A DNA stretch of 64,000 nucleotides from Alphaproteobacteria bacterium UBA3612 (GTDB lineage Bacteria > Pseudomonadota > Alphaproteobacteria > Sphingomonadales > Sphingomonadaceae), in assembly GCA_002375465.1 (NCBI GenBank), contig DFLT01000003.1:328146-392145 (forward strand), written 5' to 3'. A program made the position numbers and the translations under genes. Each line of letters starts with the position of its first letter. Position 1 is the stretch's first letter. Of the stretch, positions 9,070 through 18,189 are shown piece by piece. The notes under the pieces were generated by a model. The model was given only the letters and a program-made list of their open reading frames with translations. It made no database searches and was not told the origin of the DNA.

Positions 9070-9705
9070 ATGGAGCCTGATTTCGCGAAAATGCGCACCC
9101 ACATGATCGATTCCCAGTTGCGCCCGAACACCGTTGTGGACCCGGCGCTGATCAAGGCGTTTCGGTCCGTTCCGAGGGAACGCTATGTCCCGGCCGCGAT
9201 GCGCTCGTTCGCCTATCATGACGAGGATATCGAGATCGCGGACGGCCGTTTTCTGATGGAGCCGCTAACGCTGGGCCGGCTGCTGTCTGCCGCGCGCGTG
9301 CGTGCAGGAGAGCGCGTGCTGATCATCGGCGGCGGGACAGGCTATTCCGCCGCGCTGCTTACCGAGATGGGAGCGGACGTCGTCCTTTTAGAGGAGGAAG
9401 CCTTTTCCGGCGACATCGTGAAGGGCGACGGGATCAGCGTCTCTCGCGGCCCCTTGTCCGAGGGAGTTTCTGATAGCGCGCCGTACGATCTGGTGCTGAT
9501 CGAAGGCACTGTAGAACAGGTGCCGGCAGCATTGATCGAGCAGGTCGCAGAGGGCGGCCGCATCGTCGGCGTGGTGGTGGAAGAAGGCGTGGCGCGCGCA
9601 GGGCTTGGCAAGGTGTACAGCGGCCATGTCGGATGGTCGTGGTTCTTCGACGCCAATGTACCCGCCCTGCCGGGCTTCAGCAAAAAGCGGGAATTCGTGT
9701 TTTGA
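9070..9705 (+). CDS. protein-L-isoaspartate O-methyltransferase family protein, degenerate motif
   Basis: About 211 residues. The PCMT layout is clear: MIDSQLRPNTVVDPALIKAF, then SVPRERYVP, then the SAM-binding loop VLIIGGGTGYSAALL. Where classical enzymes have the GQTISQP signature, this protein reads ADGRFLMEP, so the isoaspartate-repair residues are not conserved. Sphingomonads and rhizobia often carry such a divergent copy directly before tolC. Its TGA overlaps the TTG start of TolC, implying translational coupling. An adjacent GTG at 9067 is an alternative start; GAGGA at 9056-9060 fits either. Methyltransferase activity is likely, repair activity is doubtful. Confidence 0.85.
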   Translation: MEPDFAKMRTHMIDSQLRPNTVVDPALIKAFRSVPRERYVPAAMRSFAYHDEDIEIADGRFLMEPLTLGRLLSAARVRAGERVLIIGGGTGYSAALLTEMGADVVLLEEEAFSGDIVKGDGISVSRGPLSEGVSDSAPYDLVLIEGTVEQVPAALIEQVAEGGRIVGVVVEEGVARAGLGKVYSGHVGWSWFFDANVPALPGFSKKREFVF

Positions 9706-11225
9706 AGATCAGACTTGCCCTCGCCGCGCTGCTGCTCGCCTCCACCGCAAATGCGGAAACGCTGCGGGAGGCGATGGCGTCTGCCTATGCAACGAATCCC
9801 GACATTACGAGTGCGCGTGCCGGCCAGAGGCTGAATGACGAGGAACTCATCCGGTCCAAGCAGGCGATCCGACCGTCCCTGACGGCCAACGGCGTCCTGG
9901 ATCAGGAAACGTCCGACCCCGGACGGTTCGACGACAGAAGCCGTGCGTTCAACGTGAACCTTCAGCTTTCACAGCCAGTTTACCGCGGCGGCCGTATCCG
10001 CAATGACCGCAAATCCGCCGACAGGCAGGTTCTTTCCGGTCGCGAACAGCTTCGCGCGATTGAAAACCAGCTGATCTTCGACACGGTCCAGGCCTATATG
10101 AATGTTCTTTCCGACCAGTCGGAAGTCGAATTGACGGAAAACAATGTGCGGGTGCTGGAGCGCCAGTTGCAGGCGTCCAGCGATCGGTTCGAAGTGGGCG
10201 ACGTGACCCGCACCGACGTGGCCCAGTCGGAAGCCCGGCTTGCCTTGGCCCGCAGCCAGTTCCTTGCTGCGGAAGCCAATCTGGAGGCCAGCCGCAATAA
10301 TTATGAGCGCGTCGTCGGGCACAGGCCCGAGGATCTGCAGCCGCCGCCGCCGCTGCCCGTTTTGCCGGGTACACCGGCGCAGGCGGTCGATCTTGCATTG
10401 GCCGAGAATCCGTTCATCCAGTCCGCGAAACTGGCGGAGGAGGCAGCGCGTTTTCAGGTGCGCTCCGCGCGCGGCGCCCGCCTGCCATCCGTCGATGCCA
10501 CGCTTGGCATGGGGTACAGTAATTTCCGGGGCATCACCCAGCAGTTCGATCCCGAAACCGGGGGGCGTCTGGATGCGATCTTCAGACAAACCGAATTCAC
10601 GCAGAATATTGGCGTACAGGCGACGATCCCGCTGTTTTCCAAGGGGCAATTGGGCAGCCAGATCCGCAGCGCGCAGGCGCGTGCGGACCAGTTGCGCGAG
10701 GATGCGCTGGCCGCGGAGCGCGATGCCATCGAGACGGTACGCACCGCCTATCAGGACCTGTTGAGCGCCCGCGCAACGATCCGCGCCGCCACCGCCGCAG
10801 TGGACGCCAACGATCTGGCCCTGGAGGGCACGCGGGCGGAGCAGACGGTCGGCACCAGAAATATTCTGGACGTGCTGAACGCGGAGCAGGAATTCCTGGA
10901 TTCGCAGGTGCAGGTGGTTCGTGCCGAACGGAACGCCTATGTCGCAGGCTATGCCCTGCTGGCGGCAATCGGACGCGCGGAGGTGGAACTGCTCGACATC
11001 CCCGTCGCCGTCTATAACGCCGAACAATATCTGGATGAGGCGGATGATCGCTGGTTCGACTGGGCAGCGGAATTCGATGCGCAGCCGCTGCGTACCGACG
11101 TGCTGGCCCCGACGCCGGATGATACGCTGCCCGCGCCGCGCGATGCGGTTCCGGGCGAGACACCCGGCAATGCCACGCCCCACGACCCCATCCCCGACGC
11201 AGATGCGGGACCCAATCAGGGATAA
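9702..11225 (+). CDS. tolC: TolC family outer-membrane efflux protein
   Basis: 507 residues from a TTG start that overlaps the stop of the preceding gene by four bases; the only alternative in-frame starts lie far inside that gene. The signal peptide KIRLALAALLLASTANA ends at residue 18. Two homologous outer-membrane-efflux repeats follow (about 20-215 and 220-420) with long coiled-coil helices, e.g. AQSEARLALARSQFLAAEAN and the second repeat around IETVRTAYQDLLSARATI. The C-terminal 60 residues are a proline- and aspartate-rich tail. It forms the trimeric outer-membrane channel for tripartite efflux or type I secretion. No inner-membrane ABC or MFP gene is adjacent, so it may serve several pumps, possibly including export of the RTX-repeat protein at 1975 (inference). 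Confidence 0.93.
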   Translation: MKIRLALAALLLASTANAETLREAMASAYATNPDITSARAGQRLNDEELIRSKQAIRPSLTANGVLDQETSDPGRFDDRSRAFNVNLQLSQPVYRGGRIRNDRKSADRQVLSGREQLRAIENQLIFDTVQAYMNVLSDQSEVELTENNVRVLERQLQASSDRFEVGDVTRTDVAQSEARLALARSQFLAAEANLEASRNNYERVVGHRPEDLQPPPPLPVLPGTPAQAVDLALAENPFIQSAKLAEEAARFQVRSARGARLPSVDATLGMGYSNFRGITQQFDPETGGRLDAIFRQTEFTQNIGVQATIPLFSKGQLGSQIRSAQARADQLREDALAAERDAIETVRTAYQDLLSARATIRAATAAVDANDLALEGTRAEQTVGTRNILDVLNAEQEFLDSQVQVVRAERNAYVAGYALLAAIGRAEVELLDIPVAVYNAEQYLDEADDRWFDWAAEFDAQPLRTDVLAPTPDDTLPAPRDAVPGETPGNATPHDPIPDADAGPNQG

Positions 11226-11264
11226 GGTGAAGTCCACCAAGACAAGCGCTAGGCAGAGCGTGAC

Positions 11265-11705
11265 ATGACCGATTCCGCGCGCTCTCAACAGTCCATGCAG
11301 GACATATTGGCATCGATCCGCTCGATCATCACGAAAGGCGACGAGCAACCCGTTGAACCGCCACGGCCGGGAACGGTCGCCGATGCCTTTGAAAAGCGCG
11401 ATCCGCCCGACCTGTCAGCCAGCCCCGAGCTGCAGGAACTGGCCCGCATCGTTCGCGACGGCGTCGAAGATGAGGTGTTGTCGGACAAGCGGGAGGACGA
11501 CACGCCCGCAATACGGGCGCAATCGGCGCAGACGCTGTCGGGGACGGCGGTGCGCGGCTATGAAGGGGCGGACAAGACGCTGGAGGGTCTGGTTGCAGAC
11601 CTGCTGCGCCCGATGCTGAAATCATGGCTGGACGAGAACCTGCCACCGCTTGTCGAACGGCTGGTCGCCGCAGAGATCAAAAGGCGGACCCGTCCCCCCG
11701 GATAA
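11265..11705 (+). CDS. DUF2497 / PopZ-type polar organising protein
   Basis: 146 residues with the two conserved PopZ blocks: an N-terminal helix SMQDILASIRSIITKGDEQ and a C-terminal oligomerisation block around LEGLVADLLRPMLKSWLDEN plus PPLVERLVAAEIKRR. The middle is acidic, proline-rich and probably disordered, as in Caulobacter PopZ, which builds a polar matrix that anchors ParB-origin complexes and cell-cycle kinases. It follows tolC by 39 bases, the usual alphaproteobacterial order; the valS gene often found next is absent here. Function as a pole organiser is by family. Confidence 0.88.
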   Translation: MTDSARSQQSMQDILASIRSIITKGDEQPVEPPRPGTVADAFEKRDPPDLSASPELQELARIVRDGVEDEVLSDKREDDTPAIRAQSAQTLSGTAVRGYEGADKTLEGLVADLLRPMLKSWLDENLPPLVERLVAAEIKRRTRPPG

Positions 11706-11720
11706 GAGACCCGACGCCCT

Positions 11721-11858
11721 TCACAGAGTGATCAGCAGGAAGAACCCCATCATAAGGGCAGCCATCGTGCCGAACACGATGACCAGGCGCCGGTCCTTCA
11801 GAGGATCCGGACGCTTCCTACCCAAGCTCCGCCTCCCGCTCGTTCGCGACGAGGTCAT
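11721..11858 (-). CDS. small single-span membrane protein (45 aa), overlaps ygfZ 3' end
   Basis: An open frame of 45 codons starting at ATG 11858, inside the last 41 bases of ygfZ in another frame, ending at TGA 11721. The first 24 residues are basic (SSRTSGRRSLGRKRPDPLKD), followed by one hydrophobic helix, LVIVFGTMAALMMGFFLLITL, to the C-terminus: a positive-inside single-span topology. GGAGG lies three bases before the ATG, rather close. An in-frame TTG further in is an alternative start. It fills the otherwise empty gap between two convergent genes and keeps the local codon bias. I do not recognise a family. Confidence 0.5.
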   Translation of the reverse strand: MTSSRTSGRRSLGRKRPDPLKDRRLVIVFGTMAALMMGFFLLITL

Positions 11859-12678
11859 CGCCCTCCGTATTCGTGCGCGGCGGCAGCCAATCGGGAACGC
11901 GAACGCTTAGCCGGACCGAACCAATTTCCATGGGAAGGTCCATCTTTTCCAAACGCAGCAGCGCCATGCCGATCCAGCCATCGGCCGTGTGGGTAAATCC
12001 GGTCAGCGTACCGGCAGGCTTTCCGTCTGCGGTGATATCCTGCGATGATCCCGGGTCGTCGGACAGAGTGACCGGCAGAATGCGTTTCCGGACCTTACCG
12101 CGATAATTCATCCGGGCGGTATTTTCCTGCCCAACGAAACATCCCTTTGTAAAGTCGACGCCGCCCAGAAGATCGGCACCGGATTCCAGCCACATCAGCT
12201 TCTCTTCGCCCAAGGCGATGAAATCGGCGCTGTCGGGAATCCCGATCTGCATGCGGTGGGCGTGATAGTCGTCCAATTCGCCTGTGACGCTTTCAACGGC
12301 GCCGAGCCAGCGCTTGCCAAGCGCTGCGGATCGCGGATCGTCCGGCGCGACAAGCAGGCGATCGTTCCAGCCGGCGAAAACCTGCTGGCGACTTTCTGAA
12401 ATATCGATCTTTCGGCGCAAGCGGTAGCGCCGCAACGCAGCCTCCGCAGCGTCGTAACGCTGGGCTGGCAGATCGAGCAGCACTTCGTCGGCACCGCCTG
12501 CGAAAATGACCATGTCCGCGAGATACTTGCCCTGCGCCGTCAGCAGCGCCCCCCAGACGGGCGCGTCCTCCCCGACATTGGCGACGTTATTGGTGACGAG
12601 ACCGTTCAGGAACGCCACCAGATCTTCCTCTGGCGCGTGCAGACGCATGACTTTGCGGTCGGAAAGGTGAACAAGCAT
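11818..12678 (-). CDS. ygfZ: YgfZ/GcvT folate-binding Fe-S cluster maturation protein
   Basis: 286 residues, related to the T-protein of glycine cleavage. The diagnostic K-G-C-[FY]-x-G-Q-E motif is present as KGCFVGQENTARM around residue 185. YgfZ/IBA57 proteins use tetrahydrofolate to support assembly of certain Fe-S clusters; the family function is established in E. coli and mitochondria. ATG at 12678 is the first start after the upstream gap. The 3' end is overlapped by a small membrane-protein ORF. Confidence 0.9.
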   Translation of the reverse strand: MLVHLSDRKVMRLHAPEEDLVAFLNGLVTNNVANVGEDAPVWGALLTAQGKYLADMVIFAGGADEVLLDLPAQRYDAAEAALRRYRLRRKIDISESRQQVFAGWNDRLLVAPDDPRSAALGKRWLGAVESVTGELDDYHAHRMQIGIPDSADFIALGEEKLMWLESGADLLGGVDFTKGCFVGQENTARMNYRGKVRKRILPVTLSDDPGSSQDITADGKPAGTLTGFTHTADGWIGMALLRLEKMDLPMEIGSVRLSVRVPDWLPPRTNTEGDDLVANEREAELG

Positions 12679-12825
12679 GGGGCGGTCTTAACGTCATCGC
12701 GAGGCCGGTTCATCCCCTATGTCGCGTACCCCTGCTTTTTCCGCAGATAGCGGGCCACCTGTTCATCATTTTCACGGGGGCCACCTGCTGCTAATCGCAA
12801 GCGAAATAGCCGGGGGAGGATTTGA

Positions 12826-14415
12826 GTGACTGAGGTGAATGCCACGGATCGCACCATCGATCCGCAACGCGACAGGCTTGTCATTACCGCGTCCTCAGTT
12901 GGAACTGTTTTCGAATGGTATGATTTCTTTGTGTACGGCACGCTTGCCGCCCTGCTGGGGCGCCTGTTTTTCGCGCAGGTGGAGTCGGAAAGCCTTTCCT
13001 TCCTTCTCAGCCTCGCCACCTTTGCCGTCGGGTTCATCGTCCGGCCGATAGGCGCCGCCGTTTTCGGATATCTGGGCGACCGCGTCGGGCGAAAATACAC
13101 GTTTCTTGTCACGATCAGCCTGATGGGCCTGGCCACCGCCGCGATCGGCTTGCTGCCTACCTATGCGGCAATCGGCTATTGGGCGCCCTTGTTGCTGGTT
13201 GCCATTCGCATCCTGCAGGGGTTGGCGCTGGGCGGGGAATATGGCGGCGCCGCAATCTATGTGGCGGAACATGCGCCGGCGCACAGGCGGGGCTTTTATA
13301 CCGGCTTCATTCAGGCGTCGGTGACGGTTGGCTTCCTGCTGGCGCTGGGTGTGGTTATCGGCACGACTGTGCTGGTGGGGGAGGAGGCATTCAATGCCTG
13401 GGGCTGGCGCATCCCGTTCCTGGGGTCATTATTGCTGCTGGCGCTGAGCATCTGGATCCGCCTGAAGCTGAACGAGAGCCCGGTGTTCCTGGCCATGAAG
13501 AAGGCGGGCCGGTCGGCGGCAAACCCCCTGAAGGAAAGCTTCAACAGCTGGTCCAACGTCCGCCTGATCCTGATCGCGCTGCTGGGCATTGCCGCCGGCC
13601 TGACGGTGATCTGGTACAATGCCCAATTCTATACGCTGTTCTTCCTGCAATCGACGAGCGGCGTATCGGAAGCGGATGCGCGCGAATTGATTGCCTGGGG
13701 CGTTATCGTGGCCGCCCCCGCCTTTGTGTTCTTTGGCTGGTTGTCGGACCGCGTCGGGCGGCGGAAGGTGGTCGTCACCGGCTATGCCGTCACACTGGCC
13801 CTGCTGTTTCCCATCTATCACATGATCGCGGGAGCGGCGAACCCGGAACTGGATCGCGCGCTGGAGGAAAATCCGGTTGTCATCAGCGTACCGGACGACT
13901 GCAATTACTCCGCCTTGGCCGACGTGCAGCAACGGGACTGCGCCAAGTCGCTGGAATGGTTCGTCGCGAACGGCATCAATTTTTCGCGTCGGGAAGGAAG
14001 CTTTCAGGTCGCCATTGCGGATGTCCGTCTGCTGAATTTCGATCCGGAGGGATTTGCACAGGCAGTGGCAGAGGCGGGCTATCCGCTGGAGAGCAACCCC
14101 GCCACGCGCAATGACGCCGTGGTCCTGATCGGCGTAATCGCGCTGAGCCTGCTGTCGGCGGCCACGTTCGGACCCGTTGCCGCCATCCTGGTGGAGCTGT
14201 TCCCGGCGCGGATACGCTACACCTCCATGTCGGTGTCCTATCACATAGGCACGGGCATTTTCGGCGGGATGCTGCCCTTCACTTCACAATTGATCGTCGT
14301 GCAGACGGGCGGCGTCTTTAACGGCCTGTGGTATACGTTCGCAGTCGTATCGGTGGCCCTGTTCACGACATTCTTCTTTCTGCCGGAAACCTCCGGCAGA
14401 GACATATCGGGTTAG
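12826..14415 (+). CDS. MFS transporter, metabolite:H+ symporter (MHS) type
   Basis: 529 residues from a GTG with GGGGGAGGA six bases upstream. About 12 hydrophobic spans. MHS features include SSVGTVFEWYDFFVYGTLA in the first span, GDRVGRKYTFLVTI in loop 2-3 and LSDRVGRRKVVVTGYAVTLA in the 8-9 region. A roughly 100-residue hydrophilic segment (about 345-425, with cysteines near PDDCNYS and QRDCAKS) interrupts the C-terminal half and should be outside the membrane. Related large-loop members occur in this subfamily. Substrates in the family are organic acids, shikimate, betaine or proline; it cannot be narrowed here. Confidence 0.9.
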   Translation: MTEVNATDRTIDPQRDRLVITASSVGTVFEWYDFFVYGTLAALLGRLFFAQVESESLSFLLSLATFAVGFIVRPIGAAVFGYLGDRVGRKYTFLVTISLMGLATAAIGLLPTYAAIGYWAPLLLVAIRILQGLALGGEYGGAAIYVAEHAPAHRRGFYTGFIQASVTVGFLLALGVVIGTTVLVGEEAFNAWGWRIPFLGSLLLLALSIWIRLKLNESPVFLAMKKAGRSAANPLKESFNSWSNVRLILIALLGIAAGLTVIWYNAQFYTLFFLQSTSGVSEADARELIAWGVIVAAPAFVFFGWLSDRVGRRKVVVTGYAVTLALLFPIYHMIAGAANPELDRALEENPVVISVPDDCNYSALADVQQRDCAKSLEWFVANGINFSRREGSFQVAIADVRLLNFDPEGFAQAVAEAGYPLESNPATRNDAVVLIGVIALSLLSAATFGPVAAILVELFPARIRYTSMSVSYHIGTGIFGGMLPFTSQLIVVQTGGVFNGLWYTFAVVSVALFTTFFFLPETSGRDISG

Positions 14416-14450
14416 AACGGGGCCACCAATATCAGGACAGGGCTGCTACC

Positions 14451-16322
14451 CTACCAGCCGCACTGCTTTCCGCGGTTCTGCTCCTCCAGCCAGGCCTGCA
14501 GCGGGGCGAAATAGGCGAGCATTGCGTCGCCGTTCATTTCCCTGCTGCCGGTGAAGGTTTCCAGCGCCTCCGGCCACGGACGGCTGGCGCCCATTTCCAG
14601 CATGGCGTTCAGACGCTCACCCACTTCCTTATTGTCGTAGATAGAACAGCGGTGCAGCGGTCCCGTCCAGCCCGCCTGTTCGCAAGCGGCCTGGTGGAAC
14701 TGGAACTGCAGCAGGCGCGCCATGAAATAGCGCGTATAGGGCGTGTTGCCCGGGACATGGTACTTCGCGCCCGGATCGAACGCGTCTGCCGGACGTGGGC
14801 CGCCCGGCGGCACGATGCCCTGATATTCGCGGCGAAGCTCAGTCCAGCTATCGGTATATTCCTCCGGCGTGGTTTCGCCGGAAAATACCTGCCAGCGCCA
14901 CTTGTCGATCATCAGGCCGAAGGGTAGGAAAGCGATCTTGTCCATCGCCTGACGCAGCAACAGGCCGATATCCTTGTCTTCCGACGGGACCGCCGCCTGA
15001 TCCAGCAGATCGATCTGCACCAGATAGTCCGGTGTCACCGACAGCGCGATCATGTCGCCGATCGCCTCGTGGAAACCATCATTGGCGCTGTTTTTGTAGA
15101 GGAACGGCTGCTGGTTATAGGCGCGCTGGTAATAATTGTGCCCCAGCTCGTGGTGCACCGTGACGAAATCGTCAGCGTTCACCTTCGTGCACATCTTGAT
15201 CCGGATGTCGTCCACATTGTCCACGTCCCACGCCGACGCATGACACACGACCTCCCGATCGGCAGGCGCGGTGATCATGCTGCGTTCCCAGAACGTGTCG
15301 GGCAAGGGCGCGAAGCCGAGTGACGAGAAGAACCCCTCGCCCGCCTCGACGATGCCCTTCGGCGTATATTGCGCCTGCTCCAGCAGTTCCGTCAGATCAT
15401 AGCCGACATCGCCCGCACCCGCCGGCGCGACGACATCATAGATGTTTCCCCATTCCTGCGCCCACATATTGCCCAGCAGATCCGCGCGGATCGGGCCGGT
15501 CGCAGGCTGCACATCCTCACCATATTTTTCGTTGAGTTTCGTGCGCGTATAGCAGTGCAGCTGATCGTAAAGCGGCTTCACCTGTTGCCAATTGGCGTCC
15601 AGCATCTCGGCATAGGCGTCGGGATCCATGTCATAACCAGACCGCCACATGGCGCCGGTATCTGCATAGCCCAGTTCGCGCGCGCCCTGGTTCGACAGTT
15701 CGACGAAGCGGGCATAATCCTCTCTCATTGGCGTGCCGACCTTGTGCCAGGACAGCCACATCTCCTCCAGCAGCGCGGGGTCGCGCTCTGTCCCCATCAG
15801 CGCCTCCAGATCGTTGCCGCGCGTCTCCTCTCCTTTGTAGAGGCCCCTGCCCTTGCCATAGGTAGAGCTGAGACCCGTGAGGATGGTCGACAGCTCATCC
15901 GCCGCCCCCGGTACATTCGGTGCCGGGGCCGTCATTCCCTGACGCAGCATGTCGAGCTTTCGCTTCGTATCGTAGCTGAGTCCCGGAAGGTCGGCATATT
16001 TCGCGGCCTCGGTCGCCAGTTCGACCGCGGCCACCGTGTATTCCGCCCCGGCACGCGCAGCCAGAAAGTCGGTGTCGACGTTGATATAGGTGGCGTTCAC
16101 CCACGCCGCCTTCGCCGTGTAGAGGGCGAGGTCGGCAAGCCGCTGTTCCGCCTCGACCACGAAGGCGTCGGCATCGGCGACCGTGGGAGCAGCAGCGGAG
16201 GCCGCGGCCGGCGTTTCCGCCTGCGCGGCGCGATCCGTCTGGGCGGCGCGGTCTGCCTGCGCGACTGCGGAACCCGACAGCAATGCGACGGCAAGTGCGA
16301 TGGTGGAAATGGGCTTTAGCAT
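14451..16322 (-). CDS. M2 family dipeptidyl carboxypeptidase (ACE-like), exported
   Basis: 623 residues. A signal peptide (LKPISTIALAVALLSGSAVA) precedes an alanine-rich linker. The zinc site is HHELGH near residues 390-395, followed by the glutamate ligand in NDGFHEAIGDMIALS, as in angiotensin-converting enzyme. Downstream ARLLQFQFHQAAC is also typical of M2. The enzyme releases C-terminal dipeptides in the periplasm. ATG 16322 is chosen over an in-frame TTG at 16337 because GGAG lies about nine bases before it. It ends a minus-strand run with the hydrolase and SDR genes. Confidence 0.93.
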   Translation of the reverse strand: MLKPISTIALAVALLSGSAVAQADRAAQTDRAAQAETPAAASAAAPTVADADAFVVEAEQRLADLALYTAKAAWVNATYINVDTDFLAARAGAEYTVAAVELATEAAKYADLPGLSYDTKRKLDMLRQGMTAPAPNVPGAADELSTILTGLSSTYGKGRGLYKGEETRGNDLEALMGTERDPALLEEMWLSWHKVGTPMREDYARFVELSNQGARELGYADTGAMWRSGYDMDPDAYAEMLDANWQQVKPLYDQLHCYTRTKLNEKYGEDVQPATGPIRADLLGNMWAQEWGNIYDVVAPAGAGDVGYDLTELLEQAQYTPKGIVEAGEGFFSSLGFAPLPDTFWERSMITAPADREVVCHASAWDVDNVDDIRIKMCTKVNADDFVTVHHELGHNYYQRAYNQQPFLYKNSANDGFHEAIGDMIALSVTPDYLVQIDLLDQAAVPSEDKDIGLLLRQAMDKIAFLPFGLMIDKWRWQVFSGETTPEEYTDSWTELRREYQGIVPPGGPRPADAFDPGAKYHVPGNTPYTRYFMARLLQFQFHQAACEQAGWTGPLHRCSIYDNKEVGERLNAMLEMGASRPWPEALETFTGSREMNGDAMLAYFAPLQAWLEEQNRGKQCGW

Positions 16323-16382
16323 ACTCTTATACTCCAAAAGGCTGATCTATGCAGATAGAATGGTCGCGAAGCCGCAGTGTGG

Positions 16383-17135
16383 TCAAGCAGTTAGAAAGTC
16401 CACGAGCGCCGCGCCGAATTCCGGCTTCGACACGCACGACATGTGGGTCCCGGGAATTTCCGTAAAGCTTGCAGTTGGCATCAATTCCTGCAGCGCCCTT
16501 GCATCGTCATAAAAGCGATCATCGGTCGCGCAGATGATGCCGGTCGGAATGTCGATGGCGGCGATGTCCTGTTCGTCCGCGTCAACCTGAGCGCGTAGCA
16601 GGCGAAGGGCGGCATCCGGATCGACCTTGTTCGTTTTCATGAACTGAACGGCGAAATATTCTTCGCTGCCAAGGCTGTGCCCGGCACGGTTCGATACAGC
16701 GTCAATGAACCAGTCGGTCCCGGCCGTCTGATCGGTGATGCCGCGAAGCCCCATGCCGCATATGGCGAGGCGGCGCGGGGCGAGGCCATCGATGACGGCG
16801 TGCACGGCGGTGCGGGCACCAAGGGAAAAGCCGCCAAGATCATATTCATCATGGCCGAGATGCTGCACCCATTCGGCGACATCGCGCGCCAGCACATTGG
16901 CGGGCCATTCCGCCGAGGGATCACCGCCGCTGCCGCCATGTGCGCGGAAATCCAGCATTTGGCAGCGAAAGCCAGCCTCCGCCAGCCGCGCGGCCGTTCC
17001 AAACTTCACCCAATTTATCTGCGCGTTGGAGAAGAGGCCATGCAGCAGCAATAGTGGCCGCCCCTGTCCAATTTCATGCCAGGCCAGTTTGACATTATTA
17101 GAGGTCGTGAAGTGGTGCTGTTGAACGGCGGTCAT
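16383..17135 (-). CDS. alpha/beta hydrolase
   Basis: 250 residues with the alpha/beta-hydrolase fold: oxyanion HG in LLLHGLFSNAQINW, the nucleophile elbow GFSLGA, an acid in CATDDRFYDD and the catalytic histidine in IPGTHMSCVSKPEF near the C-terminus. Cytosolic, no signal peptide. Substrate unknown; the family includes esterases, C-C hydrolases and thioesterases. It lies between the SDR and M2 genes on the same strand with gaps of 60-79 bases. Confidence 0.88.
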   Translation of the reverse strand: MTAVQQHHFTTSNNVKLAWHEIGQGRPLLLLHGLFSNAQINWVKFGTAARLAEAGFRCQMLDFRAHGGSGGDPSAEWPANVLARDVAEWVQHLGHDEYDLGGFSLGARTAVHAVIDGLAPRRLAICGMGLRGITDQTAGTDWFIDAVSNRAGHSLGSEEYFAVQFMKTNKVDPDAALRLLRAQVDADEQDIAAIDIPTGIICATDDRFYDDARALQELMPTASFTEIPGTHMSCVSKPEFGAALVDFLTA

Positions 17136-17214
17136 GGTGGCATCCCAAAGTTATGTTGCTGCGCGCCGGGATGACGGCGCGCCGACATGCATTCAAGGCC
17201 CGAAAGCCTTTCCA

Positions 17215-18003
17215 TCAGGCATTCTTGATCGTCATGCCCCCGTCGACCGGGATGGCGGCGCCGGTAAGATAGCTCATGGCCGGAAGGACGCAGTTCAGCG
17301 TCATATGCGCCACCTCCTCTGGGATACCGTAGCGCCGCAGGGGTACACGCCGTTTTGCGTAGATCGTCTTGTGTTCGTCTGGAATCGCCTCTGTAATGCC
17401 AGTGACGATAGGGCCGGGGCAGACGCAATTGACGGTGATCCCCTCCCGCCCCAAATCCACGGCGAGGCCGCGCGTCAGGCCGATGACACCATGTTTCGCG
17501 GCAACATAGGGGCTGTTGCCGGGCGTCGCGCCGAGCCCCTCAGTCGATGCTATGTTGACGATGCGGGGATGTTCCGCCTGGCGCAGATAGGGCAGCGCGG
17601 CGCGGATCATGCGCTGATGCGCGGAGAGCATGACCGCCAGCGTCGGTTGCCAGCTATCCTCGTAACTTTCCTCGGCAATGTCGCCCGGCAGGGCAAAGCC
17701 GGCATTGTTCACCAGAATGTCGATGCCGCCGGAACTTTCGGCAATAGCCGCAACCGTGGTGCGGATCGCCTGCGGATCCGATACGTCGAGCGCCCATGCC
17801 CGCGCCGATCCGGGCAGGCCAGCCGAGCCGATTTCCACGACGACGGCATCGCAATCCTCCTGCCGCAGATCGGTGACCGCGACACGCGCGCCCTCCCCCG
17901 CGAAAAGGCGCGCCGTCGCGCGGCCCATGCCACTGGCCGCGCCCGTGATGATGGCGATTTTGCCCGCGATCGAGCGGCTGAGTTCCTGATAGGGCTGGGA
18001 CAT
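17215..18003 (-). CDS. SDR family NAD(P)-dependent oxidoreductase
   Basis: 262 residues. Classical short-chain dehydrogenase: TGAASGMG cofactor motif near residue 20, NNAG (VNNAGFALPG), catalytic serine in NIASTEG and the Y-x-x-x-K pair in YVAAKHG. DLR after the second strand (VAVTDLRQED) suggests NAD(H) preference. RBS AGGAGA nine bases before ATG 18003. Similar proteins act on 3-hydroxyacyl or alcohol substrates; the actual substrate is not evident. Confidence 0.92.
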   Translation of the reverse strand: MSQPYQELSRSIAGKIAIITGAASGMGRATARLFAGEGARVAVTDLRQEDCDAVVVEIGSAGLPGSARAWALDVSDPQAIRTTVAAIAESSGGIDILVNNAGFALPGDIAEESYEDSWQPTLAVMLSAHQRMIRAALPYLRQAEHPRIVNIASTEGLGATPGNSPYVAAKHGVIGLTRGLAVDLGREGITVNCVCPGPIVTGITEAIPDEHKTIYAKRRVPLRRYGIPEEVAHMTLNCVLPAMSYLTGAAIPVDGGMTIKNA

Positions 18004-18189
18004 GACGGGCGATCTCCTGTCTGGATGGCGAGGGGCAGCATAGGCGCCATTGGACCGATCGACAGCTATCGCATTTGCACCAGTTTCAGTCCCCGCAACG
18101 TCAAACTGTCATACAAGGTGCGTAGGCGGCGGTCCTGCAACAATATTTGCGCGAACCCTCCGCCATTAGATTCAAGGGGACTTTCCACA

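Noticed and set aside
18106..18112. CTGTCAT half-site upstream of the OmpA gene
   Set aside because: No second half-site at the required 11-base spacing, so not a Pho box.
17134..18189. Upstream extension of the OmpA reading frame
   Set aside because: This part is antisense to the SDR gene; the signal peptide and ribosome site fix the start at 18190.
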